A stretch of 64,000 nt of DNA from assembly GCF_027943255.1 (NCBI RefSeq), contig NC_072895.1, positions 34,136,001-34,200,000 on the forward strand, given 5' to 3'. The position numbers and the translations under genes are program-made. Numbering within the stretch: position 1 is the stretch's first letter; each line of letters starts with the position of its first letter. A model generated the notes under the pieces. The model was not told the origin of the DNA. It worked only from the letters and a program-made list of their open reading frames with translations, and searched no databases. Positions 24,433 through 35,958 of the stretch are shown in pieces. This stretch comes from Anastrepha obliqua (Eukaryota; Arthropoda; Insecta; Diptera; Tephritidae).

Positions 24433-26640
24433 TTGATTGGCGCGATAACCACTTATGCGATTTTGGCCGAGTTTAACAAAGCGCTCCAAGCCCTTCTCCC
24501 CCTAATTTTTCCAACGTAGAGGAGGCTTCTTCTTCCTCTGCTACACCTAGCTGATATCGCATCGAATACTTTTAGAACCGGAGCGTTTGTATCCATTCGG
24601 ATGACATGACCCAGCCAACGCAGCCGCTGGATCTTTATTCGCTTCGCTATGTCTATGTCGTCGTAAAGCTCATACAGTTCAATGTTTCCACGTTTGCGAT
24701 ATTCGCCGCCACCAACGTGCAAAGGTCCAAAATTCTTCCGCAGAATCTTTCTTTCAAAGACTTCTTCGGATATTGTCGTCCAGGCTTCAGTGTCATACGT
24801 TAGAACGGGTATAATGAAATTCATGAAGAAAATGTTAGTTTTGTTCGTCGAGAGAGGACTTTACTACTCAATTGCCTTCTTAGACCAAAGTAGCTTTTGT
24901 TGGCAAGAGAGATTCCACGTTGGATTTCTAGGCTGACATTGTTATAGGTGTTAATGCTGGTTCCTAAGTATACGAAGTCCTTTACAACCTCGAAATCATA
25001 ACGGTCAACAGTGACGTGTGTGCCGATACGCGAGTGCGCCGACTGTTTGTTTGATGACAGGAGATACTTCGTTTTATCCACGTCCACCACCAGATCCATT
25101 CGTATTGCCTCTTTATCCACTTTGGAGAAGGCAGAACTAACAGCGCGTTTGTTAAGCCGATGATTTCAGTATCGTCGGCATATGCCATGAATTGCACGCT
25201 CATATAAAAAATGATGCCTGAGCGATTAAGTTCTGCGGCTCGAACGATCTTTTCCAGCGTAAAGTTAAAGAAGTCACACGACAGCGAGTCACCCTGTCTG
25301 AAATCTTGCTTGAAATCGAACGGAGAGGTCTTTCCCAATTCCGACGGGAATTCCATTATATGATTCTCGTTCGCATTCAATCCACCAACTTTATTTGTAG
25401 GAAAATTTATCCTGAGTTGAAAACCTTGTGTTTGTTTTATTTTGTCTTTAAGCGAATCTCTCTTCCTTATAAAGGGTTTTTTTTAGAGGTTAGGTTTTCA
25501 AGATGAAATAAAACGTATATAATTTAATGTTATGGCCAAGAATTTAGCTTTATTATAAAGATAAGGGTTTGCCATTATGTTTTAAAAATGATTTCGGGCA
25601 AGTGGCCGCCGCGGCCGGCTCGAATAAATTCCAGCCGAGAGGCCCAATTTTCGACCACTTTTTGCGGCAATTGGGACCGTATGTCAGCAATAACGCGCCG
25701 AATATTCTCTTCCAAGACGTCAATCGTCTCGGGCTTATCTGCGTAGACAAGCAACTTCACATAGCCCCACAAGAAATAGTCCAGCGGTGTTATATCGCAC
25801 GATCTTGGAGGCCACGCCACAGGTCCACGGCGCGAGATAATGCGCTCACCAAAAGTTTCCTTCAATAAATCGATTGTTGCGTTGGCTGTATGGCATGTAG
25901 CGCCGTCTTGTTGGAACCAAAGGTCGTCCACATCAACATCGTCCAATTCAGGCACGAAAAAGTCATTAATCATGGCTCTATAGCGCTCTCCATTGACTGT
26001 AACATTATGGCCGGCTTCATTTTTAAAGAAATATGGACCAATGATTCCCTCTGCCCATAGAGCACACCAAACAGTGACTTTTTGAGGATGTAACGGCGTC
26101 TCAGCAATGGCTTGTGGATTATGTTCACTCCAAATGTGACAATTATGCTTATTGACATACCCATTCAACCAAAAGTGAGCTTCATCGCTGAACAAAATTT
26201 TCTTGTGATGCGTCGCGCGAACCGAACCATTATTTTCGTAATAAATTTGGACGATTTGCAAACGTTGTTCAGGTGTAAGTCTATTCGTTATGAAATGGCA
26301 AACCAAACTGAGCATAAATCAAGTGACAGCTGTCAAAAAGACCATCTACGAAAAAAGTAGTGCCAACTTGAAAACCTAGCCTCTAAAAAAAACACCCTTT
26401 ACAACAGAGTTTGGTGGCCCTTTTTCTTTCTTCAGAGTAGGCTTCTAAATTACCATTGGTGAACCATTGGAGTAGCCTTTCCCTGGCATGATTTTCACCC
26501 GCAATCGCTTGCTTGCATTCGGCATCAAACCGGTCTGCATTCTTTTCAGATCGCCTCGTTCCAAGACGCTCCGTCGCAGCCGTGGTAATCGCAGCATGAA
26601 CTTGAGTCCATTCGACCGTGCGCTTATACCCATAAAATCA
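24433..26640 (-). mobile_element. Non-LTR retrotransposon (RTE-like family B), interrupted
   Basis: On the minus strand, in order: a linker with FDAECKQAIAGENHARERL (26640-26402), then RT motifs QGDSLSCDFFNFTLEKIVR, MAYADDTEIIG (catalytic YADD near 25190), DFVYLGTS, LTYDTEAWT and RLRWLGHVIRMD, ending at the shared 3' end near 24433. The frame is broken several times. The DD41D mariner at 25472-26399 is inserted in the coding region. It would have encoded endonuclease/reverse transcriptase; the 5' part is missing. Confidence 0.85.
25472..26399 (-). mobile_element. DD41D mariner, deletion derivative, family Y
   Basis: TA at 25470-25471 and 26400-26401. TIRs AAGGGTTTTTTTTAGAGG on the left and, as complement, AAGGGTGTTTTTTTTAGAGG on the right. 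The minus frame 25575-26315 joins an N-terminal helix (PEQRLQIVQIYYENNGSV) directly to KKILFSDEAHFW, so the middle of the DNA-binding region is deleted while the catalytic part is open: SDEAHF, QQDGATCHTA and [13 protein letters not shown], with 41 residues between second and third Asp. The clean ends suggest recent activity. Confidence 0.9.
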
Positions 26641-26644
26641 GTGC

Positions 26645-27198
26645 AAATATTTGGTAATTTTTTCAATGTGTTTGTACTTTTATTATTAGCCGTAAAAAAA
26701 TATCTTAAAATTTGTATTTGGGCTAAACTAAGTTTTTAATTTAGGTGAAGAGTTTAGGTTTTAATTGTTTTTTAGAAACAAAGTATATACAATTTTATAT
26801 ACTGCTGGTAAATCATGTAGCATATATGTACATATGTATGTATGTATAAAAAATATAGTCATTTTCTTTGACGTTTTGTAAATACGTAAATATTAAAGCT
26901 TAAATTTAGTTATCGCCGTGTAAACATTTGATGTGTATATTTGTACATGTTGGAACACTATATGTATGTATGTATGTGCGCGTGGGCTTATGTAATAGTA
27001 TACGTGCATGCATATGTAATCGTAATTATTTGCATATATCGACAAAATATCTCAACTCCATGCATTGGCGCATTGGAGGACTTGAACTTTTTTCTTAACT
27101 AATTTTGTTTAAATTCTAGCGACTAGATTCTGAATATCATTTCACCTCTCAGCCATCAACGCATATGCGAGTTTATGGACTTGATTGCTTTAGCGCCC
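26645..27198 (-). other. Probable Hey 3' UTR
   Basis: Follows the Hey stop codon. It contains TATG microsatellite and a minus-strand AATAAA (TTTATT at 26678-26683). The true cleavage site cannot be told from sequence. Confidence 0.4.
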
Positions 27199-30100
27199 TT
27201 AATAGGCCATTTCGGCACCCCACGGCCGATATGGTTTCGATCCGTTTGCTGCAACGTAATTGGCATTGTATTCCTGCGCACCTGCAACTGGGTAATGAGT
27301 TGTGCCGCTGTAGTTCAAGTCGGTTGTGGCAATGGCCGCCGTGGGATTTCGTAGGTCGGCATGAACCTGCGAGTTGGACAAGTCGGCGTAATTGACTTGA
27401 CCCTGTTGATCGGGATGTGTACGCTCTTGTGTGTAGTGCTGAGGTTGTGCTTGCGCTTGTGTCGGTTGCTGCTGTTGATGGTGTGCTTCATGTGGCACGG
27501 GCGCTTGTTGCACGTGTGACGTTGTTGATTGCGTAGAGTGCGGCTGTTGCTGTTGCTGTTGTTGTTGAGGATTTTGTTGTTGGCTTGTTGAGTGGCTAAT
27601 CGGTGGCATTGCTTCACTTGGCACTGTGCCAGAGGCGGAAGAAGTGCGATTAACCTGCACTGGTGCTGCTTGCTGTTGCTGCAACTGTTGTTGTTGCTGC
27701 TGCTGCTGATGATGGTGCGCATGCAGATGAGAGGTGCTGGTCGGTGAGGTGCTCAGCGTAGGATAAGGATGTAGTGGTGCGGCCATGTAAGCAGGATTGA
27801 TAGTCGAGTGCGCAGCAGTTGCGCTTGCATAGGTTTGATATGGGGCAGCAGCACAGTTCGGCTGATATCCACCAGTTACCGGTGCAGTAGTCCAACCACC
27901 TGGGCTGCCACAACTTTTCACCGATAGCTCGCGTTGTTGAGCAAAATACTGCAAGTGCGACATTAGGCGTAAGCGCAGCGGATCCTGTATGTCCATGCCC
28001 TCTATGGTCACTAAGTAGCGCGCCACTTCAGCAGCGCACTCTCGAAAACCGATAATATGATAGTCCATGGCAAAGCGCTGAGGATCATAGCTGAACGATT
28101 CAATACCTGCAAAAGTAAATCATAAAAAATCAGTTATAAATACATACATACAAATGTATCTAAATATTCACTGTTGACTTATGGATTTGACAACACACAC
28201 ACATACATATACATATGCACACTTATAATTCACAACTATCATTATTTTTATTCTCACAATTGTGGAAACTGCGTCGTACTTTACGAACCAACCCTTTTGT
28301 CATGACAGAGGGTGGGTCTAAAGGCAAGTATGTTTGGTGATAGGGACATAAAAAATATTTGCATTACGGGTGAATAACAACGCGACAAAGGCGCTTGCTC
28401 TCACACACACGCACACACATATCGGCAATTGACTGCTGATCCTGCTAATGGCAGTGGAGGTGGTGGTGGTGGTGGTGCTGCTGCTTTATGGGAGAGTTCT
28501 GTTGTGGGATTAAAATGATAAATTGAAAGCGTGGGAACTACTTTTTGGGTGGGAAAACTGATAAAACCGAGTTCTCGCGGGTATTTTAGGCGTAAAATTG
28601 AAAAGGCAGCCAGTACCAGACAATATTTAGTTGGCATTAGTCAAATAAGTGTTTAGCGTAGGCAGAACTTATCAACTGAAATCTTTTAGTAAATTTGTTT
28701 GTTGGCATTTGCAGGAGAAAACCATAGGGGATTGAGCCCAGCAATGTTGGCTATATTTTTTTTGCATTCGACCAGTAAAAAACAGTAGGAAATTTAGTGA
28801 GTTACGGAGAAAGCAAAAAAATAAAATATCCCACTTGAGTTGAAAGCGCATAACTATAAGCGACCAGACTAGTAGTGCTGTAAATTAAAAAAATAGACTA
28901 TTGTGAAGGGGACTCTGGAAGACAAAGATGATAGAGGGTGGGCCATGTAAAATTTGCTTTTTGAATCGGGTATAAAAAAAAAAACTAATCAATATTTTTT
29001 CAAACTTTTTTTTTATTTTGAAGATTGAACATTGTCATTTGTGAATGAAAAATAATATCGTTCAAATGACAGCCACGACTGGCCTTACAGTAGGCCATTC
29101 GATCAACCCAATTTTTAAGCACATTTTCGAATGTTTGGGCTCCAATTTCATGAATTGCAACTTCGATTTCGTGTTTTAAAGCATCAATCGTCTCTGGATG
29201 GTTCGCATAGCATTTGTCCTTAACGGCTCCCCACAAAAAATAGTCCAACGGGCTTAAATCACAGCTCCGAGGCGGCCAATTGATATTGGAATTTCGGCTG
29301 ATTATTCGGTTTTCAAAAACGGTAGCCAAAAGTTCGAGTGTAACTTTGGCAGTGTGACAAGTTGTACCGTCCTGTTGAAACCAAATGTCGTCCATGTCAT
29401 CCTCTTCAATTTTTGGAAACAACTCGTTGAGCATGTCACGGTAACGCTCGCCATTTACTGTAACCGCGGCTCCTCGCTCATTTTCGAAAAAAAAATGGCC
29501 CGATGATGCCGCCAGACCAAAAACCGCACCAAACAGTGACTCGTTGTGGATGCATTTGCTTCTCTACAGTAACGTGTGGATTTTCTGAACCCTAAATCCG
29601 ACAATTTTGCATATTGACGTAGCCACCGATGTGAAAATCAGAAAAGAAGAAGAAGACTCACCACTTTGGAAATAGGTTTTCAATATTTCCCAATTTTGTT
29701 CAAGCGTCTCATTTCAAGCGTCCCATTTCGTAAATGTCAAACCTTTAAGTAAATTATGAACACATTTGACATTTCATTTGTGTTACCATTCTCAAAAAAA
29801 TAGGTGGTTCAAAAAGCAAACGCTATATGGCCCACCCTGTAGATTGCTAGCTTTGACCTTCAGCTATTTTGAAAAATCAGGAATGATAAAGAAAGAGATT
29901 GCGCCTTCCGAATTCGTCGTGTCGCAAGAGTGCATCAATAAACAAGCAAAAAGAAGCGGAATTACTTGTTTGTGAAGAAGAAGAGGAGGCGAAAGAAATG
30001 GAAACAGTCAAACAGAAGAAATTAAACGCACATACACACACATTTTCCTGCCACGGCGTTTTCCGCAAAAAACTGCATTTGGAAGCTTTATATTCATTTG

Positions 30101-33100
30101 TGCTTTCACAATTTAACACGCGGCACTTCGTTTGCATTCGTTTGTTTAGTTGTAATATCACAAATCAGAATATGACCAAGCCATTCACTGAAATTTCCCA
30201 ATGCAATTTCCCCTACCTTTGTTTGTTTTGTTCGTTTGTTCTGTATTGCGAAGGGAGCTGACGTCAGACTTGTCAAAATCGCTAAATATAAAGTAACTGT
30301 TTTGGGAAGGCGCCATCTAAGATACGCAGTGCGCCTTGGTGAAAAATGATATTTAGCGAGTAACTTCGGCTGCATGTCACCGGGTACTCGGCACTAGAAT
30401 TCCGCCCGCTCAATTCTTACGTATGCACGCACTCGTCCAATCAGTCGTTGTTCAGACGTCAACAAAGTAAGTTGAGTTTCGTATAAACACCAACACAATC
30501 TGCTGTCATGACACCAGTTACGTCAGCTAATTAGCTGATTCTTTCATTGAGAGCCGGTTAACGGTCTAACCATGCTGAAAAGTAATTAGAAAACTCCAGC
30601 TAAACATTAAACTGCTGGATGTGCACATATGTACATTCTTCACTTTCTCAACATTTTCATCGGTTGATGATGTGCTGGGGCGTCCAGAGCGAGCCTCGTC
30701 ATTCACATCTTCTCGGTCGTCTGTGAAAAGCTTGTACCACTTATACACATTTTTTTGACTCAGTGTTTCTCTCTCTTTCTCTCTCTCACCGTATGCCACT
30801 GCCAACATTTCAATTGTTTTTGAGAACTTAACTCCATTTTTTATACAAACGTTTATGCAACTTATTTGATCCATTTTTTCGATAGCAGAAAATCGGCTAT
30901 ATATACTACGTTTTACTACTATAACTATTGAATCATGATCTTTCACAAAATCCATACCGGAATCAACAAAGAAGCAATGCAATTTTTTCTAAGGGAGTTA
31001 AAATGTCGAAATTAAAGCGAGAAGCTGCCAACGTACATCACCTTTTAAAACCGCTTCATGATTTTCGATAGAATCACATTGAATACACAACTCGAATAAT
31101 TTGTTGAATTATTCACTAAAAAAAACTACTAAAATTAAATAAATGTGCGAAACTTAACAACTCTTGACCTGCTTGCGACAAATACACAATGACTTCCGAA
31201 ACTACGGATGTATATATATCGTCAATTTTCTCAAGTAGAGGCGCGGGGCCAAAGTGCACGCGGCCTGTGGTATGATTTTTACCCATTCAATGATTTTGTA
31301 TAAGTACATGTACATACATACATATAAATGATGAAGAAGAATGTTATAAATCCTTTTTTACATAGCCTCCTATTTAGCCTGACATGGAAAAGGCACATTG
31401 AGGCCAAAAGTGCAGAGATGAATCTAAAACCGAAAGATCTGCATTGGCTAAACAATTCCTGTTTCGGGCATTAATCAGGAGTCCTTTTTTGCAATACAAT
31501 CATCAAGCCAATCTGGACGTATGCTTCACAACTGTGGAGTAATGCAAGTGCCAGAAATATTGCAATTATAAAGGGTTTTTCAATAAGGGCGGGTAGATGT
31601 TGAAGTGGAATAAAATGGCGTTTGCTGTGTGGCACGTAGAGCCGTCCTGCTGGAACCACATGTCGTCTAGGTCCATATGGTTCAATATGGGCCATAAGAA
31701 ATTGGAAGGGTTACCACGTCTACCGAAAAATGGGCGCAATGCGCGCAACGTTTGCGTTAATGAACACTCATTTTGATAATAAAGTTTTATCATTTGAACG
31801 TGCTGTTCAATCGTGTAACTTGCCATGATGAATTGGCATAAACAACTAAATAATAAACAAAAGATTTGACAGATGTCACCAAAACAAAATGGCTGCCACA
31901 GGGCGCCAAAATCGACCCGCGCCATTTGAAAAACCCTTTACTACGAAGGCAATCTAAAATATTAAGAATGGTTACTGGAGCGCCGTGCTACATAACCAAT
32001 GAAAATTGGTATCCATCGAGACCTAAATGTTCCATTAGTCGCAGCAGAAATAGCAGTAATCCAACAAAACTACAACCAAAGGCTGGGACACCACCCAAAT
32101 CCATTGACTCGGTCCCTGTTGCATACCGTCAATTCGTCACGTCTCAGAAGAATTGACCTTCCAACCCTGTGACGCATATTTGGGGTCTCCATAACAACCT
32201 TAACCTTCTTCAAGAAGCTGTAGGTACTCTAATTTAGGTTGAGAGTCGAAACCTTATTGTTAGTTTTAAGTTTAATTAATAGATTCAATAAATAATAATG
32301 ACAGTAAAAATTTAGCAAGCATAAACATTCAATAACTTAATAAAACTAAAAAATGTGTAATGAGGCAAAGAAGTTCGACAAAAATGAAGTGGTATCTTCT
32401 GAATAAATGACTTGTTTATGTAAAATGTTCAAAGTTATAATCGTGAAATCAACCTACTCAAATTGTGCTCATTATCCTACCAATATTTTCGGCCGTCGTA
32501 GCCTAATGGATTCGTGCGTGACTGTCATTCAGAATTCGAGATTCCGTCCATGAAACACCGAAATGATAGAAGACGTTTTTTCTAATAGCGATCGCCATTC
32601 GGTAGGCAATAATAAACCTCTGAGAGTATTTCCGCCAAGAAATCAAGACGCACGCCACAAATAGAAGGAGGAGCTCGGCCAAACTCACAACAAAGTGTTC
32701 AAGCGCCAATTATAAGTATATACGCATACTATATATTATATATACTTTTTTTGCTTGATGGAACTTAATATACACTGTGCTAAATACAAGTTTTGACAAT
32801 TTATTTACTTTTCCTACTAAAACCATATGATTTCAAGTTTCAAACTTTGCACAAAAGCATACATAAACAAAAAAATAGAAAAATTTTCATCAAAATTTCA
32901 AACTTTTTAGTCAGAATATTTTGGAAAAATTCGGGGTATGCAGTTTTGTAGGTCATTAAATTTTTTACATTAAATTGCAAGTTGAGCGTTGAGTTTTGAC
33001 AATTTTTTTTCGCGGACGGTGTTCGGTGTATTTTCCATATAAAAAAAAAATACATAGCCCAGAATGCGCAGAAATCGTGAAATTTTATTTTGAAAATAAC

Positions 33101-35958
33101 TCCTCGAACATCTTAACTCAAAGTGCGTACCAGTGAAAGTACCAGAATCGCCCATCACCTTTAGGGAGGGGTCTAGGGTTTGACTTTCAAAAAATCGATT
33201 TTTTGGAAATAGCTTTTTCTTATAGTAAATCATCTCAAAAATATTGTCCCAAAATTTCAGCTCAATCGGAGCAAAACTTTTGGAGTTATAGACGTTTTTG
33301 TCCCCACTCCTCTGCGACAGCTGCGAGCGTTTGGAGCGGAGCGTTTTTTTCAAACGCGTTTTTCTCGAAACCACTTTTTCAAAGTCCGTGACTATTAGAA
33401 CTTCAACAATATTTAACCGATCCTTTTCAAATTTGGTATACAACTTCTATATATAAAATACCTCCCCCCCACTGAGAGATTTTTCACTTTTTTGTTTTAC
33501 ATTAAGAGCGGTTTCCACTTATACAGCGAAAAAATCAGTGAAAATCGCACTTTTTGCTTCAAAAACGCGCTGGCAACGTAAAAATGAAAAAAAAAAAAAT
33601 CGGAGCCAGTGGGGGGGAGGTTTTGGTGATAATTTAACCAAATAATTCTGTTTTTTTTATTTCAGGTGATTCTACAGCTAGATACGATAGTCACCGCAAA
33701 TCACCTTTTGGAAAAGGCGTTTTCGGAAAAGTTACCTCACCGGCTTATTTCCCGATATTTTCTTACAAAAATTTAGTACAATATTGTTGAAATGATGCTT
33801 TATAATGTACAAAAAGTTTAAATACATTTTCACTATTCATATCTCTAAAGCAAAGTCTCAAAAATTCATTAAAAAAAATGCTCAAACCCTAGACCCCTCC
33901 CTTTAGTGAATACAATAAAGTCTCTCGAGCGGAAATTTGTGTCTTGCGGGAATGTTTCAACTGTATATCAACTTCAGCGAATGCGAACATCGTGGAGTGT
34001 GGAGAACATGGTCCTTGAGACCTTTTTTCACCATCATTTGTTGCAATTGAACATTCCCAAAATCATTTTACAGAAAATTATGAAGAAAGTTTTGTATTTT
34101 TTCCACTATAAAATGTAATTTGTCCAACGTTTGTTGCCTATGGACTCTTGGCTTTGCTTGGAATATGGCAGAAAAATGCTTGAATAGTTCCCACGGCGAT
34201 TTCGCCTGCCTTCCTCGCTCGCCCGATTTGGTAGCGTTGGACTATTTCTTGGGCTACTTAAAGGTAAAGATGCAAACTAAAAACCACAGACTCGATAGAA
34301 ACGATATTTGCAAGGAAATTGACGCCTTAACCCCAGACATGTTCCGAATTATTATGAAAAATGTCGAAAAATAGTGCAAATCTGCGTTATTGGAAATGCT
34401 AAATGAGCTAATATATATACATATGTATCGAAAAAATTTTGACCGGAGGAAATCTTAATTGACACATTTTTCACTAAATTGCTCATAATTCTCATGTGTC
34501 AAGTATAGATTAAACATCCACTGGCTTAGTTTAGATTAGATTTAATTTTAAGTTTGCACTTCGACCTCATGATGTTTTGAGCCCTCCACTCATCACAGCA
34601 CCTCCTCCAAGCCTAGTTCCTTATTAAACTTAATGTAGAGCTGTGTTGGACTGAGCGTATGTGGCTTTCTTCTGGCTGCATTCGGCTGAGATGCTTCAGC
34701 CTTATCTGCGCTATAGCGGTTGGCGTTACTTGTGTTTATTTTTCTTAATTTTATTTGATTTTTTAGAACTTTCCACATATCTTATACATATATACATATA
34801 TATATATAACTGGCGCTTAGACCTCTTTTGGTGTTTGTCCAGCTCCTTCTCCCATTTGTGGCATGCGTGGTGATGCTGTTTCACAAATGCAGGGATCTTC
34901 AGTTTTAAATGGACTCCGAACGGCTGATGGTTTTTATGAGGAGCTTTTTCATGGCAGAAATACACTCTGAGATTTGCCATTGCCTGTCGAGAGGCGACCG
35001 CTATAGAAAAAACGTTTTCACTTTAATGTTTCATGCACGGAGATTCGAGCCTACGCACTTTCTAATGGTAGTCACGCACCGACTTATTCGGCTACCGCGG
35101 CTGCCATTTATTGGATGTACATTTATTGTTTTATAACTTTACTGATTTTTTTGGTATTTATCATAAATAACCTTTTATTGAAGCCCACAACATTTTCTAC
35201 ATTTTTCAAATAAATTTCTCGGCGGCACTAAAGATTTTGCTCGCTTAATTTTTTTGTGTGCACTTTTAAGAGTTTATCACTTCCTTAATCACTTTTTCAC
35301 TTCCTTAATAATTTTCCACTTCCTTAATAATGTTTTCACTTCCTTAATAATTTTTCCACTTCCTCAATAATTTTCCCACTTCCTTAATAATTTACTTTCC
35401 TTTAATAAGGAAGTGCCTTAATCACTTTCAAGTGCATATTTGCATGTATGTTTGTATGTGTATGCACAATCTATTCAACAATTATAGTCCTTGACTTACC
35501 TTTTGTTTGTATATTTTTTAAGTGTTCCACGGTCAGTTGGAGGATTTCTGCCTTTTCCAGTTTAGCAGATCCCTGCTTTTCATAAGCTGAAGGCACGAGG
35601 CGTTTTAACTCGGTGAGTGAAGAATTTATGCGATCCCGTCGCTTTTTCTCGATTACACCTCGTCGTTTCTTACGGGTTAATAGTTGGCAGCTTCCCGGCT
35701 CACTGGGCGATATTCTTAAATTTTTTTAAATTAAGAAATATGATTAAAGATACTTTCATCGACTGAATAAATCTTAGTTACTTACTGCTCCTTCGAGGAC
35801 TCCTCGGAATACAGATCATCACAATCACTTTCGGACAGGGCGCGTTTCAAGCCATGACTCTGTGGCGGCGGAGCCCAATGGGTCTGCGGCGTAGTTGGCA
35901 CCGGAGTAACTCCGTAGCCCCAATGTGCTGGCGTATTGTTGTGCAGATTATGTTCCAT
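27199..35958 (-). CDS. Hey: Hey, bHLH-Orange transcriptional repressor (Notch effector)
   Basis: Three coding exons on the minus strand: 35958-35786 (starts [16 protein letters not shown]), 35714-35500 and 28106-27199. Introns are 71 bp and 7.4 kb with GT-AG borders and phases that close. Total 1296 nt, 431 aa, near the ~425 aa I recall for fly Hey. bHLH at residues ~72-127, with Gly77 in the basic region as in the Hey family (Hairy proteins have Pro there). Orange domain ~145-190 ([17 protein letters not shown]). His/Gln-rich middle. C-terminal YRPW at 422-425 and terminal GAEMAY. Nuclear DNA-binding repressor in Notch responses (family knowledge). The reading frame is intact. Confidence 0.96.
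28107..28933 (-). other. Hey intron 2, exon-3-proximal part
   Basis: CA-rich microsatellites, a GGT run (28455-28477) and a cluster of GTGGGA at 28504, 28531 and 28550. The middle one reads CGTGGGAAC, a full match to the Su(H)/CSL consensus. No gene is present. Confidence 0.4.
28530..28538 (+). promoter_or_regulatory. Candidate Su(H) site in Hey intron
   Basis: CGTGGGAAC fits the YGTGRGAA consensus bound by Su(H)/CSL, the Notch-pathway factor that activates Hey genes in flies. A second GGTGGGAAA lies 19 bp away. Short motif, so this is only suggestive. Confidence 0.3.
28934..29839 (-). mobile_element. DD41D mariner in Hey intron 2, deletion derivative, family Z
   Basis: TA at 28932-28933 and 29840-29841. 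TIRs GAGGGTGGGCCAT and complement CAGGGTGGGCCAT, continuing to TTTGCTTTTTGAA. The minus frame 29000-29434 carries [12 protein letters not shown] and [13 protein letters not shown] (41 residues between Asp2 and Asp3). Upstream coding is frameshifted, and the N-terminal part plus the first Asp region are partly deleted. Confidence 0.88.
29842..31369. other. Hey intron 2, middle part
   Basis: Mostly featureless. A mariner N-terminal fragment lies at 30600-30900. The open frame at 29899-30261 has no recognisable product. Confidence 0.4.
30600..30900 (-). mobile_element. mariner transposase N-terminal fragment (HTH region)
   Basis: [15 protein letters not shown]...[28 protein letters not shown] is the paired HTH/linker region typical of mariner transposases. 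The catalytic part and both termini are missing. A CT-rich run (about 30768-30788) inserts extra EREKERE residues. Confidence 0.75.
31370..32260 (+). mobile_element. jockey-like non-LTR retrotransposon 3' fragment
   Basis: Plus-strand remnants [32 protein letters not shown] and, after the inserted [23 protein letters not shown], the C-terminal signature of jockey-clade polymerases. It is frameshifted and split at 31570 by a DD41D deletion derivative. Confidence 0.8.
31571..31938 (-). mobile_element. DD41D mariner-derived MITE, family W
   Basis: 368 bp; TA at 31569-31570 and 31939-31940; TIR AAGGGTTTTTCAA on both sides. It retains an N-terminal helix ([17 protein letters not shown]) fused to [17 protein letters not shown], then the other end. 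A clear intermediate between full mariner and MITE. Confidence 0.87.
32491..32714 (+). repeat. tRNA-derived SINE, copy 2 (in Hey intron)
   Basis: Begins GGCCGTCGTAGCCTAATGG with a degenerate B box (GAATTCGAGATTCC) and ends AAGCGCCAATTATA into an AT tail. Opposite orientation to Hey. Confidence 0.8.
33164..33901. mobile_element. TTTA-flanked element, family GGGAGGGGTCTAGGG
   Basis: Perfect TIR GGGAGGGGTCTAGGGTTTGA, flanked by TTTA at 33160-33163 and 33902-33905. The minus-strand box AAACGCGTTT region (33352-33365) links it to the TTAA group although its TIR differs. No coding. Confidence 0.82.
34190..34375 (+). mobile_element. DD41D-type mariner C-terminal fragment
   Basis: [18 protein letters not shown] followed by [21 protein letters not shown] matches the region around and after the third Asp of rosa-type transposases. 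No termini found. Confidence 0.6.
34808..35105 (-). repeat. tRNA-derived SINE, copy 3 (in Hey intron)
   Basis: Minus strand: GGCAGCCGCGGTAGCCGAAT head with A-box-like TAGCCGAATAAGTCGG, B box GGCTCGAATCT (35041-35051), body as in copies 1 and 2, and a 3' (TA)n tail at 34794-34806. Confidence 0.85.
35270..35420. repeat. Imperfect tandem CACTTCCTTAATAATTTT units in Hey intron 2
   Basis: About six units of roughly 20 bp (ACTTCCTTAATAA) between 35278 and 35400, about 100 bp from the exon 2 donor site. Confidence 0.7.

Noticed and set aside
27315..27913. Asn/Ser/Ala-rich minus-strand frames over Hey exon 3
   Set aside because: Out-of-frame readings of the CAG/CAA-rich Gln region of Hey.
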